The notes below the pieces were generated by a model. It was given only the letters and a program-made list of their open reading frames with translations. It was not told where the DNA came from and ran no database searches. From the NCBI RefSeq assembly GCF_963691685.1, contig NZ_OY829290.1, positions 2,604,001 to 2,668,000 on the forward strand: DNA of 64,000 bases, given 5' to 3'. Shown here piece by piece: positions 25,665 through 34,051 of this stretch. The stretch comes from Thalassovita sp. (GTDB taxonomy: Bacteria > Pseudomonadota > Alphaproteobacteria > Rhodobacterales > Rhodobacteraceae). The position numbers were made by a program, and so were the translations under genes. The stretch's first letter is position 1. Each line of letters begins with the position of its first letter.

Positions 25665-25850
25665 ATGACAGTGGTGAACCTCAACAAGTTTCGCAAAGCT
25701 AAAGCCCGCGCCGAGAAAAAGGCGCAGGCCGATGAAAACGCTGTGAAATTCGGCCGCACCAAGGCTGAGAAATCGCTGGATCGCGCCCAGAATGCCAAGG
25801 CGCAGAAGGATCTGGACGGCAAAAAACGCGACGGGCATCCCCCGGAATGA
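25665..25850 (+). CDS. DUF4169 family small basic protein
   Basis: The product has 61 residues, is very rich in Lys/Arg/Ala and almost wholly helical (NKFRKAKARAEKKAQADENA, then FGRTKAEKSLDRAQ). It matches the DUF4169 family, which occurs widely in alphaproteobacteria next to a ribbon-helix-helix gene; the function is unknown. Its stop overlaps the start of the next gene by four bases (ATGA), so they are translated together. The N-terminus VVNLNKFRK resembles the ClpX-docking tail VVSLDSFRK of SspB encoded nearby. Confidence 0.7.
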   Translation: MTVVNLNKFRKAKARAEKKAQADENAVKFGRTKAEKSLDRAQNAKAQKDLDGKKRDGHPPE

Positions 25851-26068
25851 GCCGCCCGGTCAAACGTTCCCTCACCCTGCGCGGCCACCGCACCTCGGTC
25901 TCATTAGAGGATGAGTTCTGGCAGGCGTTTCGCGAAATCGCGCAAGAGCGCGACCTTGCGATCAATGAATTGGCCGCCGAAATTGATGAAGCGCGCGCGT
26001 TGGATTGTGGGCTGGCCACCGAAATGCGCCTTTATGTATTGCGGCACTACCGGGCTCGTTGCGCCTGA
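25847..26068 (+). CDS. Ribbon-helix-helix domain protein
   Basis: This 73-residue protein has a ribbon-helix-helix fold. A basic beta strand (KRSLTLRGHRTSVSLE) is followed by two helices (EFWQAFREIAQERD and AINELAAEIDEAR). RHH_4 proteins in this position accompany DUF4169 proteins in many alphaproteobacteria. It could bind DNA as a dimer; the targets are unknown. It overlaps the DUF4169 gene by four bases. Confidence 0.75.
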   Translation: MSRPVKRSLTLRGHRTSVSLEDEFWQAFREIAQERDLAINELAAEIDEARALDCGLATEMRLYVLRHYRARCA

Positions 26069-26159
26069 TTATTCTGGCAACAGCACTTATATCTGCACTG
26101 TGTTAAACCTTCGTTCATCTCTTGCGGCTAGTCTGGGCCTGAGAGGAGAAAAGCCTGAG

Positions 26160-27539
26160 TTAATCCCGCGGTGTCAGGCGCAGCCAAATACCATCTTTCC
26201 CGCGCACCGTCAGATGCGCCACCGGAACAGGTGGGCGTTCGTCTACCAGGTCAAACCGGTAGGCCCGCACCAGCTGTGCCAGCAGCAGGGTGCCTTCGAC
26301 CATGGCAAAACCGGCGCCGGTGCAGACCCTTTGCCCGGCTGAAAACGGCATATATGCGTGGCGCAGGCAGTCTTTGCCGTTCTCTGTCGCGAAACGCGCG
26401 GGATCAAAGCTGTCAGGATCATCCCAAAGACGCTCATGGCGATGCAGGTGCCAGGGGCTGAGCACGATTTGACTGCCAACCGGCACATCCCGTTTGCGAA
26501 ACTCCTCGGGGCAGCGGTTTTCGCGCACCATCATCGGCACTGGCGGGTAAAGCCGCAGCGCCTCCCGAAATACATCGCGGGTCAACCGCAGTTTGGAGAC
26601 AACAGAAAATTCCGGCAGCACCGGGCTGGCCAGCACATGCGCCTCCGCCGCCACCTTTTCCTGCCAGTCAGGGTGCAGCGCCAAGAGGTAGAGCGCCCAG
26701 GCCAGGGCCGAGGCACTGGTTTCATGTCCCGCGAGGAAGAAGATCGCCACCTGATCCACCATTTCCTCGGTGTCAAAGCGCGCGCCGGTTTCAGGATCCG
26801 CGGTGGTCATGATCTTGGTCGCCAGATCATCTGGTGCCTCCCCCGCGCGGATGGCCACCATTCGGTCCTGCGTCAGCTGGGTGATCAGCGCCCGTATCAC
26901 CGCCGCCGTTTCGCGGGTTTTCTTGCGATGGAACCGGGGCACCCATTTGGGCAGCGGCACAAAGGCGCCGAGGTTCAATACAGGCTGCGTGCGTTGATGT
27001 TCACGGAATTGGTCGAACACCTCAGCCGCGACAGCATGTTCGATCGGGATCGAAAACAGGGTGCGAAAAATGACATCAGCGGCCGCATGGCTGCTGTGGG
27101 CCTCAATCTCCACCGGCTTGCCGTCGGCAGCCGTGTTCAGCCGCGCCACCGCCGCCTGCCCTGCCGCCCACATGGCCGGAAACGTGTCGCGCAGACGTCC
27201 GCCCTCAAAGGCGGGATCAATGATGCGGCGTTGGCGTTTCCAGGTTTCGCCATTGGTCAGGAACACCGAATTGCCCAGCAAGGGACGCAGCCCCTCACTG
27301 ATCCGATCAGACTTGGGGAAGTCATCCGGACGCTGTTTCAGCACCAGATCCACCAGATCGGGCTGGTTGCACATGTAGCTGCGGAAAAAGGGCGTGCGAA
27401 ACTCAGCCATCCAGGCCCGGTAGAGCCGCTGCGGCTGCGCCGAAAGGATATCCTGCCGGAACAGGCGCAGGTAACGCCAGAGCGATACCTTATCGGCCCG
27501 CGCTGGGGGTTTTGGCGGCAGCGGCGCTGGCGTGGTCAT
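26160..27539 (-). CDS. Cytochrome P450
   Basis: This soluble P450 of 459 residues has the haem-binding loop FSAGQRVCTGAGFAM near residue 408, the I-helix oxygen groove AGHETSASALAW near 270, and the ExxR/PERF-region pattern EALRLYPPV. Bacterial P450s hydroxylate fatty acids, terpenes or xenobiotics; the substrate cannot be read here. The gene overlaps the stop of the upstream hydrolase by four bases (ATGA), so the two are translationally coupled and likely act on the same compound. No ferredoxin gene is adjacent. Confidence 0.92.
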   Translation of the reverse strand: MTTPAPLPPKPPARADKVSLWRYLRLFRQDILSAQPQRLYRAWMAEFRTPFFRSYMCNQPDLVDLVLKQRPDDFPKSDRISEGLRPLLGNSVFLTNGETWKRQRRIIDPAFEGGRLRDTFPAMWAAGQAAVARLNTAADGKPVEIEAHSSHAAADVIFRTLFSIPIEHAVAAEVFDQFREHQRTQPVLNLGAFVPLPKWVPRFHRKKTRETAAVIRALITQLTQDRMVAIRAGEAPDDLATKIMTTADPETGARFDTEEMVDQVAIFFLAGHETSASALAWALYLLALHPDWQEKVAAEAHVLASPVLPEFSVVSKLRLTRDVFREALRLYPPVPMMVRENRCPEEFRKRDVPVGSQIVLSPWHLHRHERLWDDPDSFDPARFATENGKDCLRHAYMPFSAGQRVCTGAGFAMVEGTLLLAQLVRAYRFDLVDERPPVPVAHLTVRGKDGIWLRLTPRD

Positions 27540-28768
27540 GGCGCCCCCCGCTCAGACATCTGGGTGAACTTGTTCACCGGGGTCTCAATGCGTGATTTGG
27601 ACGGCTGGCGCCCGGCAAACCGGTGATCCAAGCGCTGCGGCCCTGCCGTGATGCGGAAATAGTCATAGTCACCGGGCCGATCAAAGGCGCAGAGATATTG
27701 AAAATGCAGCCGGAAAAACCGCCAGCGCAGCGCCTTCCAGCGGTCCGGGCTGAGTGTTTGCGTGAAGGCGGCTGAGATCACGATGGGCCAGCGTTTGCCC
27801 TCAGGTGCCACACCGCTGACCGCCACAGGATCGCAGAGCGCAAAGGCGCAGCCATCCCCGGGCGCAGTGACGTCGAGCCAGAAGATCTCTTCGCGCTCAG
27901 ACAGATAGGCCAGATCGCCGCGCAGCCGTCCGGCCTGCGGCAGGAAAGAAACCATCGGCACCACCTGCCCCAGCGACAGGAAATTCAGCCGTGCGCCCTC
28001 TGCCGGCACCTCTCCTGCGCGGATCAGATCCGACAGGATTGAAATCGCCAAATGCGCGCCGGAGCTGTGCCCCACCACCAAAACCTCATCCACATCTGTG
28101 CGCAGGGCCGCGGCGATCAGCGCGCGAAACTCGGTGATCCGCGCCTCAAGCGCAGGCGGGTTGGCACCTTTGAAATGGGCGGAATAGGCGTAGTCATGCA
28201 TCAGGTAATAGGCGAAGAACTTGCCGTCCTTCTTGCGAAACCAATTGAGCACAAAGGGCACCACAATCAGCCCGCCCCAGGCCGCCCAAGGATGCAGCAG
28301 CGCCAGCCCCTGCCCCAGCCCCCAGGCCAAGAGCAGCGCCAGCATCAGCTGCACCAGCAGAAAAATCACCGGGTACAGCGCGGCAATCACCGGCCCTTTG
28401 CGCAACCGTATCAACCGCCAGAGCGCGCCCGAGCCGATATAGGTCCAGGCGGTGCGGATCAGCTGCAGGTAGGTTTGTGTGATGCCCAGATCCATGCTGT
28501 CACGCACCAGATCCGCCCAGTAGAGCACCTGCACATCGGTTTCTACCACGGCACCGTCCTGGGTTGAGGTGACACGCCAGCCGTAGGGTCCCTCAAGCTG
28601 TTTGGGGCTGAGCGCCAGATCATAACCCGAGATTAAAGCCTGCGCCGCGCCCTCCTTGCGATAAAGTTCGCGGTAGCGGCGCGGGTGAATCGGATCGTAG
28701 CCGGGGATGTAAAACACCCGACGGCGCTGCACATTTTGGGCGGATCTGTTGTGGTCTTGCTCGGTCAT
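27536..28768 (-). CDS. Alpha/beta hydrolase-like membrane protein
   Basis: This is a protein of about 410 residues. It starts with RRVFYIPGYDPIHPRRYREL, a hydrolase-type N-terminal strand. Two membrane helices follow around 120-170 (VIFLLVQLMLALLLAWGL, then GGLIVVPFVL), and the nucleophile motif GHSSGAH is near residue 237. It is probably a membrane-anchored serine esterase or lipase; the catalytic acid and His are not firmly placed. GAGG lies six bases before the ATG at 28768. It is coupled to the P450 gene. Confidence 0.7.
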   Translation of the reverse strand: MTEQDHNRSAQNVQRRRVFYIPGYDPIHPRRYRELYRKEGAAQALISGYDLALSPKQLEGPYGWRVTSTQDGAVVETDVQVLYWADLVRDSMDLGITQTYLQLIRTAWTYIGSGALWRLIRLRKGPVIAALYPVIFLLVQLMLALLLAWGLGQGLALLHPWAAWGGLIVVPFVLNWFRKKDGKFFAYYLMHDYAYSAHFKGANPPALEARITEFRALIAAALRTDVDEVLVVGHSSGAHLAISILSDLIRAGEVPAEGARLNFLSLGQVVPMVSFLPQAGRLRGDLAYLSEREEIFWLDVTAPGDGCAFALCDPVAVSGVAPEGKRWPIVISAAFTQTLSPDRWKALRWRFFRLHFQYLCAFDRPGDYDYFRITAGPQRLDHRFAGRQPSKSRIETPVNKFTQMSERGAP

Positions 28769-28842
28769 AGGTGCCTCGTCCACGCCATCTTAGCGCAGAT
28801 TTACCAAAGCACCACAACCGTTACCTGTTTATTTTGAAGAGA

Positions 28843-29604
28843 TTACCCGACCAGCGCCAGTGCCGGGAAGGTTTCCAGTAACCAGTAGGAAAAGGCGGAG
28901 AAGCCGCCAGTCAGCATCAACAGGCCGATGGTCCACAACAGGAGCCCCATCACCCGTTCGATCTGTTCCATATGGCGTTTCATCCAGCCCATCACCCCGG
29001 TCAGCCGTGGCAGGAAGGCCGCGACCAGCAGGAACGGCACACCAAGCCCCAGCGCATAGACCGCCAGCAGCAAGGTGCCGCGGGTCAGTGACGCCTCAGA
29101 GGCGGCCAGCGACAGGATCGCACCCAACTGCGGGCCGATACAGGGCGTCCAGCCAAAGGCAAAGGCCAGGCCTAGAATATAGGCGCCAAAGGCCGATCCC
29201 CCGCGGTCCCCCGCATCAATGCGCGCCTCGCGGTCCAGAAAACCGATCCGGTAGACGCCCACAAAATGCGCGCCGAAAATCATCACAAGGATGCCCGCGA
29301 TGGCGTTGAACCAACCCTGATATTGCAGGAACAGCGTGCCCACCGCAGAGGCGGTGAAACCAAGGAACAGGAAAATCGTCGACAGCCCCAGCACAAAGAA
29401 CAGCGCCGGCACCACCGCCTTGCCGGTCTTGGCCTTGCCTTCGCTGAGATCGGTGATCGAAACCCCGGACATATAGGCCAGGTAGGGCGGCACGATCGGC
29501 AGCACACAGGGGCTGAGGAAGGAAATCAGGCCCGCGATAAGCGCGATGAGCATGGCAGGCAGCAGGGCGGCATCGATGATGCTGATATTTTCAAGTCCGA
29601 ACAT
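28843..29604 (-). CDS. ccdA: Cytochrome c biogenesis protein CcdA
   Basis: This is an integral membrane protein of 253 residues with six membrane helices. It has the paired Cys of the DsbD/CcdA family, seen as LSPCVLPIVPPYLAY near residue 34 and FGWTPCIGPQLGA near residue 155. It carries electrons from cytoplasmic thioredoxin to periplasmic thiols, keeping haem-binding Cys pairs reduced for cytochrome c maturation. It is convergent to nothing and has its own reading unit 60 bases upstream of the hydrolase start. Confidence 0.9.
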   Translation of the reverse strand: MFGLENISIIDAALLPAMLIALIAGLISFLSPCVLPIVPPYLAYMSGVSITDLSEGKAKTGKAVVPALFFVLGLSTIFLFLGFTASAVGTLFLQYQGWFNAIAGILVMIFGAHFVGVYRIGFLDREARIDAGDRGGSAFGAYILGLAFAFGWTPCIGPQLGAILSLAASEASLTRGTLLLAVYALGLGVPFLLVAAFLPRLTGVMGWMKRHMEQIERVMGLLLWTIGLLMLTGGFSAFSYWLLETFPALALVG

Positions 29605-29688
29605 AGGGCTTAGCTACCTGATCGCTGCAGCGCTGTCACCCGACGCATTGTCACAAGGCCGTGGCGAAACGTTACAGGCCCAAACGCA

Positions 29689-29714
29689 AACGCCGCCCCC
29701 GAGGGAGCGGCGTT
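29689..29714 (-). terminator. Terminator of rne
   Basis: AACGCCGC and GCGGCGTT pair around a ten-base loop just past the rne stop. On the reverse strand it is followed by TTTGCGTTTG. Confidence 0.65.
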
Positions 29715-29737
29715 CAAACTGTAATGCTGTCAGCCCT

Positions 29738-32700
29738 TTAGACGGACCACCAACCGCGGCGCTTGGGCTTTGGCGGGGCTGCGGGTTCTTCCACAGCGAC
29801 CTCGGCCACCGGCTCGGGTGTGGGTTCCGGGGCAGGCTCTGGCGCTGCGGCAGGTTCCTCAGAAGGCTGAGCTTCGGCTTGAGCTTCGGGTGCGGCCTCA
29901 GCAGCTACCTCTTCCAGAACGGGTTCCGGCGCGGCCTCAGGTTCGGCTTCAGCTTCAACCGCTGCAGCGGCGTCCTCAGCTGGGGCGTCTTCTGCCACAG
30001 TGTCTTCGGTTGCTGCCACTGCAACGGTTTCCGCTTCAGGTGCCTCGGTCACGGCCTCTTCGGCGGTGTCTTCAGCAGCCGGCGCGTCTGCCTCTGCGGT
30101 TACCTCTGCCTCAGCGGCAGGCTCTTCGGTGGCAGGCTCCGCACCCGCGTCAGCGGCAGGGGCTTCGGCGTCAGCTGCGGCCCCCTCCTCGGTGCCCTCA
30201 GCGGGTTGATCCGATTTGCGGCGACGCGAGCGACGACGGCGGCGTGGTTTCTTCTCCTCTGCCGGGACGTCGCCCGCAGCAGCTTCCGAAGTCTCAGTGC
30301 CTTCGTCGGTCACAGCCTCAGCAGCCTCAGCGGTTTCGCCTTCGGCTTCAGCCTCTTGTGCCTCACCGTTTTCACCTTCTGCCCGCTCACCAGCGTTTTT
30401 CCGGCGGCGACGACGGCGGCGGCGCTTCTTCGGCTTGTTCTCATCCTCACCGTTTTCAGCAGTTTCTGCGGCCAGCGCTTCCTCTGCTTCTTCGGCTTCC
30501 GCCTCCTCGTCGATCTGATCCATCAGCGAGGTGTCGACCGAAACCACAGGCGCCGGCGCTTCGGCAACCACGCGGGTGGCGGTTTTGAACTTCTCCAGCG
30601 TGAAGTCGGGGCTGATCAGCATCGGATCGCCTTCGATCCGCACCGACAGACCATAGCGGCCTTCGATCTGGGCGACGTGTTCACGTTTCTGGTTCATGAT
30701 GAAGTTGGCGATACCAACCGGGCATTTCACCAGCACCTCGCGCGAGCGGCCACGGGTGCCTTCCTCTTCGATCTGACGCAGGATCGACAGCGCTAGGTTG
30801 TCGTCCGAACGGATCAGGCCGGTGCCGTGACAGGCGGGGCAAGGCTGGGTGGTGGCCTCGATCATGCCGGGACGCAGACGCTGACGCGACATTTCCAGCA
30901 GGCCAAAGCCCGAGATACGGCCGATCTGGATCCGCGCGCGGTCCGATTTCAGCTTATCTTTCAGACGTTTCTCAACCGCGTTGTTGTTGCGGCGTTCGTC
31001 CATGTCGATGAAGTCGATGACGATCAGACCGGCCAGATCGCGCAGACGCAGCTGGCGCGCCACCTCTTCAGCGGCCTCCAGGTTGGTCTTCAGCGCGGTT
31101 TCCTCGATCGAGCCCTCTTTGGTGGCCCGGCCCGAGTTCACGTCAACCGCCACCAGCGCTTCGGTCACACCGATCACGATGTAGCCGCCGGATTTCAGCT
31201 GAACGGTCGGGTTGAACATGCCACCGAGGTAGCTTTCCACCTGATAGCGCGCGAAGAGCGGCAGCTGATCCTGATAATTTTTCACGTTTTTGGCGTGGGA
31301 CGGCATGATCATTTTCATGAAGTCCTTGGCGATGCGGTAACCGCGTTCACCTTCCACCAGCACCTCATCAATCTCACGATTGTAGAGGTCACGGATCGAC
31401 CGTTTGATCAGGTCGCCTTCTTCGTAGATCTTGGCGGGCGCGATCGACTTGAGCGTCAACTCGCGGATCTGTTCCCACATGCGCTGCAGATATTCATAGT
31501 CGCGCTTGATCTCGGCTTTGGTGCGTTTGGCACCGGCGGTGCGCACAATGAGCCCGGCGCCCTTGGGCACGTCCAGCTCATTGGCAATCTCTTTCAGTTT
31601 CTTACGGTCGGCAGCATTGGTGATCTTGCGCGAGATGCCACCACCACGGGCGGTGTTGGGCATCAGGACACAGTAACGACCCGCCAGCGACAGGTAAGTG
31701 GTCAGCGCCGCGCCTTTGTTGCCGCGCTCTTCTTTAACGACCTGCACCAGCAGGATCTGACGAACCTTGATGACTTCCTGGATCTTGTAGCGACGCGGAC
31801 GCGGTTTGCGGCGCGGGCGGATTTCCTCGCTGTCATCTTCTTCGGCGACGGATTCGATGCTGTCGTCTTTTTCGGTCGCATCCAGCTTGTCGTCGCCGTC
31901 TTCGTCTTCATCGTCGGAAGCTTCTTCCGATGCCTCTTCCGCATTGACTTCCACTTCGGCGGCAGGCGCGTCTTCCGCGGCAGTGTCTTCCGCAGGGGCT
32001 TCCTCGGCCGGGGCTTCGGCCACGGCGTCGTCGGCTTTCACCTCTTCTGCCTGAGCGGCCTCAGGGGCAGCTTCGGCAGCACCTTCTGCCGTGTCCTCAG
32101 CAGGTGCCTCTTCGGCAGCAGGCTCTTCAGCCGGCGCCTCAGCCGCGTCTGCCGCAGGTGCCTGCGCCACGGCTTCATCTGCCTTGGGTGCCTCAGCTGC
32201 TGCGGCCTCTTCACCCGCCTCAGGGGCGTCAGCAGTTTCTTCTGCAGGGGCCTCTGCTGCCGGCGCGTCCTCTGCGGTTGCTTCAGCAGGTTCTTCAACC
32301 GGGGTCTCCGCCACGGTTTCCATCGGCGACAGGCCTTCGCCTGCGTCGACCACATCTGCGGCGCCAACTTCAATGGCGTCCGAAGTGGTTTCGTCCGTCA
32401 GGTCGATAGTTTCCATGCCAGCGATTTCGCCGGACGCCTCAGCAGCGGGCGCATCGGCCTCAGCCGCCGGGGTGTCCTCAGCAGGTTTTTCCACCTCTTT
32501 GGAGACTTTCGCATCCTTCGAGCGGTTCGACGCAGCGCGCGACCGCGACCGGCGGCGACGCGGCTTTTTCTCTTCTTCTTCCTCTTCGGCCTTCTGCTGT
32601 TCGGCATAGGCACGTTCTTCTTCCATCAGCGCTTCGCGGTCGGCGACCGGGATCTGATAGTAGTCAGGATGGATTTCCGAGAAGGCAAGGAAGCCATGGC

Positions 32701-32893
32701 GGTTGCCGCCATAGTCTACAAAAGCCGCCTGCAGTGAAGGTTCGACCCGTGTTACTTTTGCCAGATAGATGTTGCCAGCAAGCTGGCGTTTGTTTTCGGA
32801 TTCAAAGTCGAATTCCTCAACCTTGTTGCCGTCCACCACCACGACGCGGGTTTCCTCCGCGTGGGTGGCGTCGATGAGCATTTTCTTTGCCAT
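29738..32893 (-). CDS. rne: Ribonuclease E
   Basis: This is an RNase E/G of about 1051 residues, the core of the RNA degradosome, cutting AU-rich single-stranded RNA and maturing rRNA. The magnesium-binding aspartates are visible in AVDVNSGR (about 583) and VIDFIDMDE (about 627). The zinc-link CPACHGTG is at about 686. The S1 domain is interrupted by an insertion of about 260 Ala/Glu-rich residues (about 100-364). The C-terminal scaffold (about 790-1051) is a second such tract with basic RRRRRR patches. The start is the ATG of MAKKMLIDATHAEET. The opposite-strand frames here are shadows. Confidence 0.95.
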   Translation of the reverse strand: MAKKMLIDATHAEETRVVVVDGNKVEEFDFESENKRQLAGNIYLAKVTRVEPSLQAAFVDYGGNRHGFLAFSEIHPDYYQIPVADREALMEEERAYAEQQKAEEEEEEKKPRRRRSRSRAASNRSKDAKVSKEVEKPAEDTPAAEADAPAAEASGEIAGMETIDLTDETTSDAIEVGAADVVDAGEGLSPMETVAETPVEEPAEATAEDAPAAEAPAEETADAPEAGEEAAAAEAPKADEAVAQAPAADAAEAPAEEPAAEEAPAEDTAEGAAEAAPEAAQAEEVKADDAVAEAPAEEAPAEDTAAEDAPAAEVEVNAEEASEEASDDEDEDGDDKLDATEKDDSIESVAEEDDSEEIRPRRKPRPRRYKIQEVIKVRQILLVQVVKEERGNKGAALTTYLSLAGRYCVLMPNTARGGGISRKITNAADRKKLKEIANELDVPKGAGLIVRTAGAKRTKAEIKRDYEYLQRMWEQIRELTLKSIAPAKIYEEGDLIKRSIRDLYNREIDEVLVEGERGYRIAKDFMKMIMPSHAKNVKNYQDQLPLFARYQVESYLGGMFNPTVQLKSGGYIVIGVTEALVAVDVNSGRATKEGSIEETALKTNLEAAEEVARQLRLRDLAGLIVIDFIDMDERRNNNAVEKRLKDKLKSDRARIQIGRISGFGLLEMSRQRLRPGMIEATTQPCPACHGTGLIRSDDNLALSILRQIEEEGTRGRSREVLVKCPVGIANFIMNQKREHVAQIEGRYGLSVRIEGDPMLISPDFTLEKFKTATRVVAEAPAPVVSVDTSLMDQIDEEAEAEEAEEALAAETAENGEDENKPKKRRRRRRRRKNAGERAEGENGEAQEAEAEGETAEAAEAVTDEGTETSEAAAGDVPAEEKKPRRRRRSRRRKSDQPAEGTEEGAAADAEAPAADAGAEPATEEPAAEAEVTAEADAPAAEDTAEEAVTEAPEAETVAVAATEDTVAEDAPAEDAAAAVEAEAEPEAAPEPVLEEVAAEAAPEAQAEAQPSEEPAAAPEPAPEPTPEPVAEVAVEEPAAPPKPKRRGWWSV

Positions 32894-33366
32894 GTTGTCC
32901 GTTTGCATCGCGGCAGAACCGCCCGGCCCGGGGGCCCGGCAGGTTGCGGCAGATGTCTGTCAGGGGCGAGTGCGGACGCGCTGCAAAGCCGGCTGTTCTC
33001 AGCCGTTGCAGTGGAACTCGTAGGTTTCGCGCGCCTCATCGCGTTTCTTCTCCGACGCTACAGGCGGGTATGGTGACCTCGCTCAATGCGCCCGTTCATG
33101 GCCCGCGCCAGAGTGTCTGGCGTCAGGCGGTCTAAAATGGCTCGTCCGCGGGGGCGCGGTCCGGGCCCAATCGGTCTGTCCGAGGGGTCGCGGCGAAGTC
33201 TGATGCCGTCGGCCGATCTTCGGATCAGCGAAACTCATGCGGTGCGGGAGGAGTCCACGACACCGTCTCCAGAACATAGTGCGGGCTGGGGATAAATTAC
33301 AATGGGAAAATGTCTGCGCGATCTGCCTGAAAGGGAATTGAGCCTGAAAAAGCAACCATTAAGGGA
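32894..33366 (-). promoter_or_regulatory. Long leader upstream of rne
   Basis: About 470 bases separate the rne start from the HAD gene stop. No convincing coding frame is present: the 90-residue reverse frame at 33083-33355 lacks protein-like composition and a ribosome site. The stretch is GC-rich near rne (a run of G and C at 32930-32940). RNase E genes in other bacteria have long leaders used for self-regulation, so it probably holds the promoter and leader. No specific element can be named. Confidence 0.35.
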
Positions 33367-34041
33367 TCAACGCCCCTTATTTGCCACGCTGTGCTGCGCC
33401 ATGCTGACGGCTTCGGCCAGGGTGCGGGCGACCATTTGCCCCAAATCCGGCAGCGGTTTATCCACAGGCCGCAGATCCGGGATCTGCACCGCATGACATC
33501 CGGCGGCCACAGCGGCGGCGATGCCGCGATCACTGTCCTCAAACGCTGCCGAATGGTTCGGGTTGACCCCCAGCCGTTCCGCCGCCTGCAGGTAGGGGGC
33601 TGGATCGGGTTTGGTGGCCCGCACCTCATCGCCGCCCAGCACAAATTCCACATGGCCCAACAGGCCAGCAACCTCCAGATGGTGGCGGGCACGATCGCCC
33701 AGTGTTGAGGTGACAACCGCCATGCGGGCACCCTGCCCGGCCAGATCCGCCAGCACCTCAGCCACACCTTCTTTGACAGGCAGATCCGCGGACACCGCCG
33801 CATCGAAATTGGCGCGCCATTCCTCAATGACATCTGCCGGTTTCAGCGCTTTGGGCAGAAACTCCAGCAGCATGGCATTGGTGGTGGCTGCTGAGGTGCC
33901 AACAAGGGTCAGGAAGAAAGGCTCAGCCCTCGACAGCGCGACGCCTTTGGACACCACAGTGTCAAGGAAGGAGGACATGGCCAGCCGCTCACTATCGAGC
34001 AGCAGACCGTCCATATCGAACAGATAGGCCTCTGGCAGCAT
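33367..34041 (-). CDS. HAD superfamily hydrolase
   Basis: This is a soluble phosphatase-like protein of about 224 residues. Motif I (LFDMDGLLLDSE) is at the start, motif II (VVTSTLGDRA) is near residue 108, and the late KPDPAPYL and EDSDRGIAAA segments supply the Lys and acidic residues. It belongs to the beta-phosphoglucomutase/phosphatase subgroup; the substrate is unknown. I set the start at the ATG of MLPEAYLF, 11 bases after the DctD stop; the frame stays open to 34098 inside dctD. It is the last gene of the dctBD string. Confidence 0.85.
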   Translation of the reverse strand: MLPEAYLFDMDGLLLDSERLAMSSFLDTVVSKGVALSRAEPFFLTLVGTSAATTNAMLLEFLPKALKPADVIEEWRANFDAAVSADLPVKEGVAEVLADLAGQGARMAVVTSTLGDRARHHLEVAGLLGHVEFVLGGDEVRATKPDPAPYLQAAERLGVNPNHSAAFEDSDRGIAAAVAAGCHAVQIPDLRPVDKPLPDLGQMVARTLAEAVSMAQHSVANKGR

Positions 34042-34051
34042 TGTGCAGATC

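Noticed and set aside
29546..32737. Long plus-strand frames of 416 and 636 residues opposite RNase E
   Set aside because: They mirror the GC-rich, low-complexity rne coding sequence and have Ser/Arg/Leu-skewed composition typical of antisense shadows.
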